Shown here one piece after another: positions 48,589 to 56,936 of a DNA stretch of 64,000 nucleotides (position 1 is its first letter; every line of letters begins with the position of its first letter). Position numbers and translations under genes: made by a program. Under the pieces are notes generated by a model. The model saw only the letters and a program-made list of their open reading frames with translations, had not been told where the DNA came from and ran no database searches. Source of the DNA: Salinispora arenicola (GTDB lineage: Bacteria; Actinomycetota; Actinomycetes; Mycobacteriales; Micromonosporaceae); NCBI RefSeq assembly GCF_006716065.1, contig NZ_VFOL01000001.1, forward strand, positions 4,526,001 through 4,590,000, in the 5' to 3' direction.

Positions 48589-49968
48589 TCAGCGTGCATG
48601 CGTCACGGCGGTCAGCCGGACGTCCCGCACCCGCAGCATCGGCATGGCGGTGGGGCCCACCGCGTCCCCCCAGTCCCGAGCCCGGGTGGGCAGGGTGCGC
48701 CCCACCTCGACGACCCGGCCAACCATGGCCAGTGGGCTGTCGTTGAACCGGAAGTTGTGCACCGCCCCGACGACCTCCCCCTCCTCCACCAAGAACACGC
48801 CATCCCGGGTCAGCCCGGTGAGGGCCATCGTGGCGAGATCAACCTCGCGGATGTACCACAGACTGGTGAGGAGCAGACCACGCCTGGTGCGAGCGATCAA
48901 CTCCGCGGTGTCGCCACCGCCGGGCGGTCCGTCGAGGACGAGGTTGTCCACCATCGGGGTCAGTGGCGCACCCAGTTCCTCGGCACTCGCGCGGGTGTGC
49001 ACCAGCGACCGTAGCCGCCCTCGCTCCCACCAGGAGGTGGGACCAAGCGGGAGGCCATTGTCGAACACCGACCGGGTTCCGGTCGACGACGACGTCACCA
49101 GGAACGGGGAGCAGCGCAGCCGATCGGCCGCCGGGTCGCTGCGCAAGGTCAGTGGCACATCGGAGAGCACTTCCCCGACCCGGGTCCGGCCGCCGGGTCG
49201 GCTGTACACCGATCGGCCCTGCGCCGCCGCACGGGCACCGGCCGTGGTGTACGCGTAGTTCATCAGATCAGCGACGGCCGACGGCGGCAACAGGCACTCG
49301 TAGCGCCCCGGCGGCAACTCGATGCTCCGGCGACCCCAGCGCAGTCGCCGATCCAGCTCATCCTGGAGCTCGCGCACCGACACGTCGTCGAATTCGGTCG
49401 TCACGGCGTTCGTCCAGGCCGGAGTGCCATCCCGGTCCCCCGCGGTCAGCTCCAGGTACCCGGCCCGATCGTCGTGCCGCAGCCGGACCCCGGTGGAGGT
49501 GCCGAGGAAGGTGGTCCGGCGGCGGTGCTCGGCATACCCGTACAACGCCTGGCCGTTGCGCCGGGCCCGGGCGAACCCCTCGGTGAGCTGGTCCACGAGC
49601 CCGGCAAGCACCGCCGACGACGGGGCCGGAAGCGCAGCGTCCCAATGCGGCGACTCGGCGCCGGGGGCGGGCAGGGGCCGTGCGTCCTCGGCCGGCGGCG
49701 CCTGCCGGGCCGCCGCCTCCGCCGCACGGACCACCGCGACGATCTCCGCTCGGTCAGCCCGCCCGCTCACGGTGACCGCCCCCACCCGGTCGCCCACAAC
49801 CGACACCACCGAGACCTGAAACGTGTCGACGTCGCCGGTGCCGATCAGTTCGCTGTCCGCCCACCGTAGGTGTCGCTCCGCGCCGTGCTCCACGATCACG
49901 GCGCAGGCATCGGAACGGCTGGCGGACAGGGCGGTCTCCACGGCATCCGTCGGTCTCGGCCCCCTCAC
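48589..49968 (-). CDS. TldE/PmbA-like protease subunit
   Basis: A 459-aa member of the TldD/TldE (PmbA) metalloprotease family. The N-terminal beta-sheet domain (VEHGAERHLRWADSELIGTG) and C-terminal part (MVDNLVLDGPPGGGDTAELIARTRRGLLL, SLWYIREVDLATMALTGLTRDGVFLVEEGEVVGAVHNFRF) match TldE, the non-catalytic partner. No HExxxH is present, as expected. GTG 49968 overlaps the TldD stop by 4 nt with GGAGGTGA upstream. TldD/TldE pairs mature peptide natural products such as microcin B17 and degrade unfolded peptides. In this cluster the substrate is unknown. Confidence 0.9.
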   Translation of the reverse strand: MRGPRPTDAVETALSASRSDACAVIVEHGAERHLRWADSELIGTGDVDTFQVSVVSVVGDRVGAVTVSGRADRAEIVAVVRAAEAAARQAPPAEDARPLPAPGAESPHWDAALPAPSSAVLAGLVDQLTEGFARARRNGQALYGYAEHRRRTTFLGTSTGVRLRHDDRAGYLELTAGDRDGTPAWTNAVTTEFDDVSVRELQDELDRRLRWGRRSIELPPGRYECLLPPSAVADLMNYAYTTAGARAAAQGRSVYSRPGGRTRVGEVLSDVPLTLRSDPAADRLRCSPFLVTSSSTGTRSVFDNGLPLGPTSWWERGRLRSLVHTRASAEELGAPLTPMVDNLVLDGPPGGGDTAELIARTRRGLLLTSLWYIREVDLATMALTGLTRDGVFLVEEGEVVGAVHNFRFNDSPLAMVGRVVEVGRTLPTRARDWGDAVGPTAMPMLRVRDVRLTAVTHAR

Positions 49969-51488
49969 CGCGTCACCTCCATCCGGGTACTGGTCACCCG
50001 CACCTGGCGAAACAGCGCCGCCGGGCAACCGTGCCCCGCGGCGGCCAGTTGCAACGGCTGCGCCTTACCGCACTGGCTGGCCCCGGACAGCAGCCAGGTC
50101 TGCGGGCCGCCTACCGCCTCCAGTGACCGCCAGAACTCGAGTGTCGCTCCGGTGTAGGCGGCGTCGCGGACCTGCCCGTCCAGGCGGCCGTCTCGGATTC
50201 GGTAGAAGCGCTGGGCGGTGAACTGGAAGTTCACCCGCTCCATGTCGACGGAGAAGCTGTTGTCGCCAACCACGTACAGGCCGTCGCGGACCCGCCCGAT
50301 CAGCTCGGCCGTATCCGGGCCACCGGGTACGGCGCACAGCGACACGTTCGGCATACGCTGCACCGGCAGGTGCCGGTAGGACTCGGCGTACGCACAACCG
50401 GTCGATCGATCCAGACCGGCGACGCCGGCGGTCTGCCGGTCGTGCTGTACGCCGACCAGCACACCCTCGGCGATGAGCGGCCACGACCGGGCCGCCACCC
50501 CCTCGTCGTCGTAGCCGACAGTCGCCAGCCCGTACGGCGTGGTCCGGTCGGCGATCACCGTCATCGCCGGCGAGCCGTAGCGCAACGTCCCGACATCCTC
50601 GGGGGTGACGAACGACCGGCCGGCGAAGGCCGCCTCCCGACCGAGCATCCGGTCCAGTTCGGTGGCGTGCCCGACCGTTTCGTGAATTGTCAGCCAGAGG
50701 TTCGTCGGATCGATCACTAGGTCGTAGACCCCTGGCTCGACCGGCGGCGCGGCCCGCTTCGCGGCCAGGTCCCGAGGCATCCGGGCGAGCTCCGCCGCCC
50801 AGTCCCAGCCGGTGCCACGCAGGTACTCCCAGCCCCGTGCGATGGGCGGGCCGAGGGTACGCATGCTGTCGAACCCGCCGCCGGCGGAGTCGATCCGGAA
50901 GCCGACAGCCATCGGGTGCAGCCAGGTCCGGCGCTGCCGAACGCTGCGGCCCGCACTGTCCCGGTACACGGTCGACTCTCGGAAGACCTGCAGGTACGCC
51001 TCGGCCAGGTCAAGCCCACCGGCGCGGAGCGCCTCGCACCAGCCGGCCAACAGGGCGACACGATCGCCGGCGGGCACCTCGAAGGGATCAACCTCGCACG
51101 GCGACTCCCAGGTAGCCGGGGCGCCAACCGGCTCCGGCGCGAGCCGGACCGGGTCCCGGCGCAACGGGCGCAGCATCCGGGCCAGTTCGCAGGCGCGGGC
51201 GGCCAACTCGGCCAGGCCCCCCACGGACAGGTCTGGACCGGCGGCGAATCCCCAGGTTCCGTTGACGAGCACCCGCACCCCGGCGCCGGACTCGACACCG
51301 ACCTGACTGCCCTCCGGCCGGGCGTCGCGGACCCGCTCGCGCAGCGTGCGCACCCGGCGTAGCCGAACATCGGCGTACCGGGCGCCGAGGCGGCTGGCCC
51401 GGTGCAGCGCGGCGGCGGTCAGCTGGTCGGCCGGCAACGTGTCGAATCCCGGCTCACAGGCGGTGGCCCGACGCGGTCGGGTGGTCAT
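49965..51488 (-). CDS. TldD-like metalloprotease subunit
   Basis: A 507-aa catalytic partner of TldE. The zinc motif is HETVGH (HExxxH) in LWLTIHETVGHATELDRMLG at about residue 265; a downstream Cys-containing region (STGCAYAES) and GDNSFSVDMERVNFQF match the family. The N-terminal half has ESGAGVRVLVNGTWGFAAG. ATG 51488 overlaps the SufS stop by 4 nt (ATGA) and the stop overlaps TldE by 4 nt. TldD/TldE together form a tunnel protease that acts on extended peptides. The pairing with cysteine desulfurase, methyltransferase and an iron-protein candidate in one message is the notable point. Confidence 0.92.
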   Translation of the reverse strand: MTTRPRRATACEPGFDTLPADQLTAAALHRASRLGARYADVRLRRVRTLRERVRDARPEGSQVGVESGAGVRVLVNGTWGFAAGPDLSVGGLAELAARACELARMLRPLRRDPVRLAPEPVGAPATWESPCEVDPFEVPAGDRVALLAGWCEALRAGGLDLAEAYLQVFRESTVYRDSAGRSVRQRRTWLHPMAVGFRIDSAGGGFDSMRTLGPPIARGWEYLRGTGWDWAAELARMPRDLAAKRAAPPVEPGVYDLVIDPTNLWLTIHETVGHATELDRMLGREAAFAGRSFVTPEDVGTLRYGSPAMTVIADRTTPYGLATVGYDDEGVAARSWPLIAEGVLVGVQHDRQTAGVAGLDRSTGCAYAESYRHLPVQRMPNVSLCAVPGGPDTAELIGRVRDGLYVVGDNSFSVDMERVNFQFTAQRFYRIRDGRLDGQVRDAAYTGATLEFWRSLEAVGGPQTWLLSGASQCGKAQPLQLAAAGHGCPAALFRQVRVTSTRMEVTR

Positions 51489-52753
51489 CGGAACCGGACG
51501 TCGGGGAACCGGGTGGTCCACTCCCCCGCCCGTAGGGTCCGCAGCGCCGCCGCCACCCGGTCGATCTCCTCGGTGGTGTTGTAGACCGCGAACGAGAGCC
51601 GAACGGTGCCGAGTAGTCCCAACTCGTCAAGGAAGGTGCTGGCGCAGTGCACACCCGAGCGAACCGCCACACCGTGCTGGTCGAGGTGCCCACCCACGTC
51701 GTACGGGTGCAGGCCCGGCACGACGATGGAGACGATGCCGGCCGGATCGGCGGTCGGGTCACCGACGACCCGGACCCCGTCCACACCGGTCAGCGTGGTG
51801 ACGGCGTACCGGACGAGGTCTGCGTCGTGCGCCCGCACGGCCCGGCGGTCGAGGCCGTCGAGCCAGGACAACGCGGCGGCGAGGCCGACCGCGGCGGCGA
51901 TGTCCGGTGTACCGGCCTCCAGCCGTGCTGGCACGGGCACGTATGCCACCGGCGAATCGTGCGAGACGCCCTTCACGGTGCCCCCACCCACCTGGTACGG
52001 CGGTAGGTCCGCGAGCAGGTCGCGTCGGCCGTAGAGCACACCGACGCCCATCGGTCCGTACACCTTGTGTCCGGAGAAGCAGTAGAAGTCGGCCCCGATC
52101 CCGCGGACGTCAACCGGCAGGTGGGCGACGGCCTGCGCCCCGTCGACCACCACCGGCACCCCCCGTTCGTGCGCGACCCGGACCAGGTCTCGAACGGGAT
52201 TGACGGTGCCCAGCACGTTGGCGACGTGGGTCACGGCAACCAGCCGGGTCCGCCGGCTCAGCGCCGCGGCCAGATCCTCCGGCCGCACCGGTGTGCCGGC
52301 CGTTGCGGACACGATCCGTAGGTCGGCACCGCGCCGTTCACAGAGCCGACGCCACGGCAACAGGTTCGAGTTGTGCTCCATTCCGCTGACCACGAGGTTG
52401 TCCCCGGGGCCGACGAGCCGTCTGGCGAAGGTCTCCGCGAGCAGGTTCGTCGCGTCGGTTGTGCCGCGGGTGAAGACAATCTCGTCCGGGTGAGCGGCGT
52501 TCACGAACCGCCGAACGACCTCGCGAGCCTCCTCGTACCGCGCGGTGGCCCGCCGGCTGAGATCGTAGAAGCCTCGTCCGATGTTGCTGTTCGCGGTGGT
52601 GTAGAAGTCGAGCACCGCATCCAGGACCGGCTGGGGCTTCTGGGTCGTGGCGGCGTTGTCGAGGTAGGCCGGTGGTGGGCCGTACCCGGATGTGGCGAGG
52701 AACGGAAACTCGGCCCGAACCGGGGTGAACGGGTATGCGGCGGTGTCGGTCAT
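51485..52753 (-). CDS. SufS-like group II cysteine desulfurase
   Basis: A 422-aa PLP enzyme that takes sulfur from cysteine. The PLP Lys is in FSGHKVYGPMG (about residue 240), AYLDNAATTQKP opens the fold and the catalytic Cys loop reads RSGVHCAST, differing from the housekeeping RxGHHCAQP by Val for His. No SufB/C/D/U genes are adjacent, so this is not the standard Fe-S cluster operon. ATG 52753 overlaps the previous stop by 4 nt and its own stop overlaps TldD by 4 nt. A natural-product sulfur donor role is inferred from location. Confidence 0.92.
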   Translation of the reverse strand: MTDTAAYPFTPVRAEFPFLATSGYGPPPAYLDNAATTQKPQPVLDAVLDFYTTANSNIGRGFYDLSRRATARYEEAREVVRRFVNAAHPDEIVFTRGTTDATNLLAETFARRLVGPGDNLVVSGMEHNSNLLPWRRLCERRGADLRIVSATAGTPVRPEDLAAALSRRTRLVAVTHVANVLGTVNPVRDLVRVAHERGVPVVVDGAQAVAHLPVDVRGIGADFYCFSGHKVYGPMGVGVLYGRRDLLADLPPYQVGGGTVKGVSHDSPVAYVPVPARLEAGTPDIAAAVGLAAALSWLDGLDRRAVRAHDADLVRYAVTTLTGVDGVRVVGDPTADPAGIVSIVVPGLHPYDVGGHLDQHGVAVRSGVHCASTFLDELGLLGTVRLSFAVYNTTEEIDRVAAALRTLRAGEWTTRFPDVRFR

Positions 52754-53568
52754 CCGGCTTCCTCCGAGAAGCTCGCGGTGAATCGGTCGAGGTAGCCCGG
52801 CGGGCAGGGCAGGAGCTTCTGTTCCGGGTACGGTCGCTCGGTCGGGTGGATCCAGCCCGGCTCGCCGCGCCGTGGCAGCCGCCCGGTCCGGTCCACCAGG
52901 TGGGGTCCGTAGAAGAACCAGCAGATCTGGCTGACCTGCTCGGTGAAGATGACCGGGTGCACCTGCGGCGAGTACATCGCCAGGTGCCCGTACGCGGCCA
53001 GGAACTCGCCGCGCACCCCCATCGACGCACCGAGCATCACGTGGCCGAACGCGTCGTGCACGGCCCGGAAGACGTCGTTGTGCAGCAGGGGACAGCCGTC
53101 GACCGTCACGCCGGATGGTGCGCACAGTGGGTGGTCCGGATCGGGGGCGCCGGGCCCGTGGCCGCTTCGGGTCAGATAGACGTACAGCACGCCGGTGCGA
53201 GTCAGGCGGTCGATCAGGTCGGCCGCACCCAGGTACGGCTGCCCGGGACCAGGCCACGGCGCCACGCGCACGCCGGCCCGGACAAGCAGGGCGAAGTGGC
53301 GCAGCGTCTCCTCGGTGAACCGGTGGTAGCGGGCCGCCAGTTCGGGTCCGAGCTGGCGGCGGGGTGCGGCGGCGAAGTGCCGGGCCACCGCTTCGCAGAA
53401 CTCCGGGTCGACCCGTACGCGCAGGCCGGGCAGCCGGCGCAGGTCCCGGCGAGGTAGTTCACCCCGGGCTGCGGCATCGTCGACGTGTTTCTGGGCCACC
53501 CGCAGCAGCCGCCGGCCGACGCCAGCCGGGTGCCCGCCCGGGGCGGCACTCCTTCGGGCTCTGGTCAT
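52750..53568 (-). CDS. HDxxGH protein, aromatic-amino-acid-hydroxylase-like iron-protein candidate
   Basis: A 272-aa soluble protein I cannot assign to a named enzyme. Its centre reads RAVHDAFGHVMLG, matching the HDxxGHV motif that supplies two iron His ligands in phenylalanine/tyrosine/tryptophan hydroxylases. A Glu 34 residues further on (VIFTEQVSQICWFF) could be the third ligand (40 residues in phenylalanine hydroxylase). Flanking parts (YVYLTRSGHG, PGYLDRFTASF) are not those of a known hydroxylase. ATG 53568 overlaps the methyltransferase stop (ATGA) and its own stop overlaps SufS. A mononuclear iron oxygenase acting in the same pathway is an inference. Confidence 0.65.
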   Translation of the reverse strand: MTRARRSAAPGGHPAGVGRRLLRVAQKHVDDAAARGELPRRDLRRLPGLRVRVDPEFCEAVARHFAAAPRRQLGPELAARYHRFTEETLRHFALLVRAGVRVAPWPGPGQPYLGAADLIDRLTRTGVLYVYLTRSGHGPGAPDPDHPLCAPSGVTVDGCPLLHNDVFRAVHDAFGHVMLGASMGVRGEFLAAYGHLAMYSPQVHPVIFTEQVSQICWFFYGPHLVDRTGRLPRRGEPGWIHPTERPYPEQKLLPCPPGYLDRFTASFSEEAG

Positions 53569-54440
53569 CCGGGCCTGCCTGATTCGGGGGTGACCCGCGC
53601 CCGAAGGCACCACGCCAAGCCAGGGAGGGTCACCGGACCATCACCGTCGGCAAATCGAGCGGCGCGGGCCGCGAGCCGTTCCCAGCCCCGGCGTTCGGCG
53701 CTGCCACCACAGCGCCGTACCGCGGCGAGCACGGCGGGCGGCGTCACGTCCCGGGCGTACGACAGGTACTCCTCGACAGATGTGAAACGCATCGCCACCG
53801 GAACCGGTTCGGTGGTGACCTCGGTGAAGCCGGCGACGACCAACTCAGCCCGGGTTCGGGCGGCGTCGGACATGCTGAACGGGCCGGGTCGCTCCGGTGC
53901 CGGGGGCAGGTCCGCGGCGAGGGTCCGGAAGGCCAGTGAGGTCATCGGGTTGGCCTCCGGCGGCCCCCAGACCGCGGCGGCCAGCACACCGCCGGGGGCC
54001 AGCAGGTGGCGCAGGTCGGTCAGTACCCGAGGCCGATCCACGGCGAACATCAACGCCCATCGGCTGAACACCACGTCGAAGGAGTCCGCGGGCAGGTTGA
54101 GAGACTCCACATCGGACTCGGTGAACTCGATCGGGTGGCCAAGGCCGTCGGCGCAGCGCCGGGCCCGGTCGACCATCTCCGGGGCGAGGTCGATACCGAG
54201 CACTCGGCCGGTCGGGGCGACCAGGCGGCCGGCGCTGATCGCCGGCTCGCCGGCGCCGGAGCCGACGTCGAGCACCCGGCTTCCGGGCCGGAGGTCGGCC
54301 GCGCGCAGCAGCCAAGCGGTCACCGGGGCGGCGGCCCGCTCGTATCGGTCCTGCCAGAACGCCCACCCGGCGCTGACCGCGTTCCAGGCTGCACGCTGCT
54401 CGGCCTTGAAGGCCACGGGGTCGTACCCGACGGCGGTCAT
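53565..54440 (-). CDS. Class I SAM-dependent methyltransferase (UbiE-like)
   Basis: A 291-aa small-molecule methyltransferase. Motif I VLDVGSGAGEPAI (about 57-69), acidic loop VLGIDLAPEM, post-II FDVVFSRWALMF and LAPGGVLAAAVWGPP. The C-terminal part with VEEYLSYARDVTPP resembles the substrate domain of Methyltransf_11 enzymes in natural-product clusters. ATG 54440 has GAAGGAG 5 nt upstream, and it heads the five-gene overlap chain. In sulfur-bearing enediynes such as calicheamicin, methylation of sulfur and sugars occurs; which target applies here cannot be read. Confidence 0.88.
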   Translation of the reverse strand: MTAVGYDPVAFKAEQRAAWNAVSAGWAFWQDRYERAAAPVTAWLLRAADLRPGSRVLDVGSGAGEPAISAGRLVAPTGRVLGIDLAPEMVDRARRCADGLGHPIEFTESDVESLNLPADSFDVVFSRWALMFAVDRPRVLTDLRHLLAPGGVLAAAVWGPPEANPMTSLAFRTLAADLPPAPERPGPFSMSDAARTRAELVVAGFTEVTTEPVPVAMRFTSVEEYLSYARDVTPPAVLAAVRRCGGSAERRGWERLAARAARFADGDGPVTLPGLAWCLRARVTPESGRPG

Positions 54441-54508
54441 CGGCGCTCCTTCATGGCGAACCTAGTCCCAGCACTACCCTTTTCATAAGTGAATGATGTC
54501 GAGATGCC

Positions 54509-55402
54509 TCAACCCAGCACGGCCGAACGGGCCGGCCGCGGTCCATCGAGCAGTCGCAGGAGGTAGTCGCCGTACCCGCTGGCGCGCAGCGGGATCGCCA
54601 GCTGGCGCACCGCCGCGTCGTCGAGCAGCCCGGCCCGCCAGGCCGCCTCCTCGATGCAGCCCACCTTGACCCCGTCCCGCTCCTGGACCACCCGGACGTA
54701 CTCGGCCGCCGCCATCAGGTCGTCGAAGCGTCCGGTGTCCAGCCAGGCCGTCCCCCGCTGGAGCAGTCGCACCCGGAGCCGCCCCTGACGCAGGTACTCC
54801 CGGTTCACATCGGTGATCTCCAGTTCACCCCGGGGGCTTCGGGTCAGCCCCGCCACCACCTCGACCACGTCCTGGCCGTAGCCGTAGACCCCGGGCACGG
54901 CGTAGTGGGAGGGCGGATCGAGCGGCTTCTCCACGATGTCCCGCACCACACCCCGCTCGTCGACATCCAGCACGCCGTATGGCCGGGGGTCGGCGACCGG
55001 AACCCCGAAGACCAGGCCACCGTCGATCTGGTCCGCGGCGGCGAGGTGCCGGTCCAGGTCAACGGAGTGGATGATGTTGTCGCCGAGCAGGAGCAGCGCC
55101 GAGCCACCGACGAGAAAGTCGGCAGCGACCAGCAGTGCGTGGGCGATACCCTGCGGTCGCTCCTGGTCCGCGTACCGCAGGTCGAGCCCCCACTGGCTCC
55201 CATCGCCGAGTAGACGACCGAACAGGTCCCGCTCGTCGGGGCGGGTGATGATGAGGATCTCCCGCACGCCGGCGCGCACCAGCGTGCAGAGCGGATAGAA
55301 AATCATCGGCTTGTCGTAGACCGGCACGAGCTGCTTGGAGACCACCCGGGTCACCGGCCACATCCGTGAGCCAGTACCACCAGCGAGCAAAACACCACGC
55401 AT
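54509..55402 (-). CDS. rmlA: Glucose-1-phosphate thymidylyltransferase (RmlA)
   Basis: A 297-aa nucleotidylyltransferase making dTDP-glucose from dTTP and glucose-1-phosphate, the entry point to deoxysugars. It starts MRGVLLAGGTGSRMWPVT (signature GGxGTR with Ser for Thr), then VYDKPMIFYPL, LLLGDNI, VEKP and the TAWLDTG loop, all as in RmlA. ATG 55402 is fixed by the conserved N-terminus; an upstream in-frame ATG at 55552 would add 50 unrelated residues. It is 68 bp upstream of the methyltransferase operon and divergent from a DUF899 gene. In an enediyne cluster it supplies sugar for glycosylation. Confidence 0.93.
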   Translation of the reverse strand: MRGVLLAGGTGSRMWPVTRVVSKQLVPVYDKPMIFYPLCTLVRAGVREILIITRPDERDLFGRLLGDGSQWGLDLRYADQERPQGIAHALLVAADFLVGGSALLLLGDNIIHSVDLDRHLAAADQIDGGLVFGVPVADPRPYGVLDVDERGVVRDIVEKPLDPPSHYAVPGVYGYGQDVVEVVAGLTRSPRGELEITDVNREYLRQGRLRVRLLQRGTAWLDTGRFDDLMAAAEYVRVVQERDGVKVGCIEEAAWRAGLLDDAAVRQLAIPLRASGYGDYLLRLLDGPRPARSAVLG

Positions 55403-55496
55403 TTTTAAAGCGTATCGTATGACCCCGGTGTGGGTAAGCCATCGCGGCAGGCGAAGCGGATAGCCTCCACTCAGACCGGCGGTCAGGAGGGACCCG

Positions 55497-56189
55497 ATGA
55501 ACCAGCGCGACCAGGACGGGACACCGAGCTGGCCGATCGGCGCCACCTCCACCTACCTGACCGCCCGACGAAAGCTCGCCTCGGCCGAGCAGGACCTCCG
55601 AGACCAGATCGAGCGGGTCGCGGCGGCACGACGCAACCTGCCGCCCGGCCCGTTGCTGGCCGACTACCAGCTCACCGAGCCGGACCCGGACGGCCCGGCC
55701 CGGCCCGTCCGGCTGCGGGACCTGTTCGGGAGGCACGGCACACTTCTCGTCTACCACCTGATGTTCGCCCCCGACGCCACCGAAGCGTGTCCCATGTGCT
55801 CGCTGTGGATCGACGGCTTCCACGGGGTACTCCCGCACCTACGCCGGCACACCGCCGTCGTGGTCATCGCCAAGGCACCACCCGAGCGGCTGCACGACTG
55901 GGCCCGGCAGCGAGGCTGGACCGGCCTGCGGACCGTATCCAGCCACGGCACCACGTTCAACGCCGACCTGCGCGCCGAACACCCGGACGGCACCCAGCGG
56001 CCAGTGGTCAGCGTGCTGCGCGCCGAGGGCGACCGGGTCCGCCACCACTACTCCGCCGCCGCCAGCCTGCCCGACGGCGGAGAGCGCGGACTGGACCTAC
56101 TCAGCCCGGTGTGGAACATCCTGGACCTGCTGCCCGACGGACGGGGCGACTGGTACGCCGGCAACGACGACGTTCCCGGCCGTACCTGA
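55497..56189 (+). CDS. DUF899 thioredoxin-fold protein
   Basis: A 230-aa thioredoxin-like protein of the DUF899 family. The active-site-like motif is CPMC in EACPMCSLWIDGFHG (about residue 99-103), preceded by GTLLVYHLMF. In other DUF899 proteins this site is a CxxC or CxMC disulfide. The C-terminal part ends SPVWNILDLLPDGRGDW, the family hallmark. ATG 55497 has GGAGGGACCCG upstream. It is divergent from rmlA and convergent with the propeller copy. A thiol-disulfide role near sulfur-handling enzymes is an attractive inference, but the family is not biochemically assigned. Confidence 0.87.
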   Translation: MNQRDQDGTPSWPIGATSTYLTARRKLASAEQDLRDQIERVAAARRNLPPGPLLADYQLTEPDPDGPARPVRLRDLFGRHGTLLVYHLMFAPDATEACPMCSLWIDGFHGVLPHLRRHTAVVVIAKAPPERLHDWARQRGWTGLRTVSSHGTTFNADLRAEHPDGTQRPVVSVLRAEGDRVRHHYSAAASLPDGGERGLDLLSPVWNILDLLPDGRGDWYAGNDDVPGRT

Positions 56190-56221
56190 CCGCCCCACCA
56201 GGTCGGTCGAGCCGCCCCGGC

Positions 56222-56893
56222 TCACCCGCGTCCGGTCGGCCGAGCCGACAGCAGGTCCGACAGGCGCACCGCCGCGAGCCGACGCCCGACGAAGTCGGCG
56301 TACCAGATCATCGCACCATCCCAGGTCACCCCGACCGGGCGGCCATCCACCATCGCCTCGGCGAGGAGGGTGCCGTCCCGGCCGTCGACCGCCCGCAGCA
56401 CCGCGCCCTCGAACTCGGCGTAGACCACCACGTCACCCGCGACGGTCAGGCCCGACGGAGTACCCGGCACCGCGAACTCACGGCGCACGGTCATCGTCGC
56501 GACGTCGCGCAGTTGCACCACAGCAGGACCGCGCAGCCCCAGCCACATCATCACCCCGCTGGTCTCGACGCCGCAGAGCCGACCACTGGGTGGGAGAACC
56601 CGCTTCTCGCCGAGGACATCGCCGGTCACCGGATCAACCAGCAGGATCCGCTTGGGGCGCCCGCCGACCTGGCACAGCACGCCACCGCCCACGGTCAGGT
56701 CGGCGCGCACCCGCGGGCAGGACAGCGTACGCACCACCGCGCCGGTGTCCGGGGCGAGGGCATAGATCTCACCGGCCTCCTGATCCGAGTGCCAGATAAA
56801 CTCGCCATCGAAGGTGAGTCCGCACAGATAGCCGCCGGGAGCAGGCAGCTCCCGGACGATGGGCAACGTCACGTCAACGCCGGAAACAGTCAT
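56222..56893 (-). CDS. Small beta-propeller-like protein, copy 2
   Basis: A 223-aa cytosolic propeller-like protein paralogous to the one at 40643-41281. Equivalent blades: LCGLTFDGEFIWHSDQE, GRLCGVETSGVMMWLGLRG, GVTWDGAMIWYADFVGRR. ATG 56891-56893 has GGAGGA upstream. It lies 43 bp after the gamma-lyase gene on the same strand, so is probably the last gene of the enediyne-synthase transcript. Presence of paralogs at both ends of the cluster suggests a pathway-specific role, perhaps binding an intermediate; no function is known. Confidence 0.75.
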   Translation of the reverse strand: MTVSGVDVTLPIVRELPAPGGYLCGLTFDGEFIWHSDQEAGEIYALAPDTGAVVRTLSCPRVRADLTVGGGVLCQVGGRPKRILLVDPVTGDVLGEKRVLPPSGRLCGVETSGVMMWLGLRGPAVVQLRDVATMTVRREFAVPGTPSGLTVAGDVVVYAEFEGAVLRAVDGRDGTLLAEAMVDGRPVGVTWDGAMIWYADFVGRRLAAVRLSDLLSARPTGRG

Positions 56894-56936
56894 CGATCCT
56901 CCTCCCAACAGGCCCCACCCGGGCGGCGGGGCCGGA

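Noticed and set aside
52754..53257. Extended N-terminus for the SufS-like protein from a start far upstream
   Set aside because: That stretch is the HDxxGH gene in another frame; the ATGA overlap at 52750-52753 fixes the true start.
54441..54508. Possible RiPP precursor peptide next to the TldD/TldE operon
   Set aside because: No small frame with a ribosome site and leader/core-like composition was found here or in 48023-48372, so a peptide substrate is not supported within the window.
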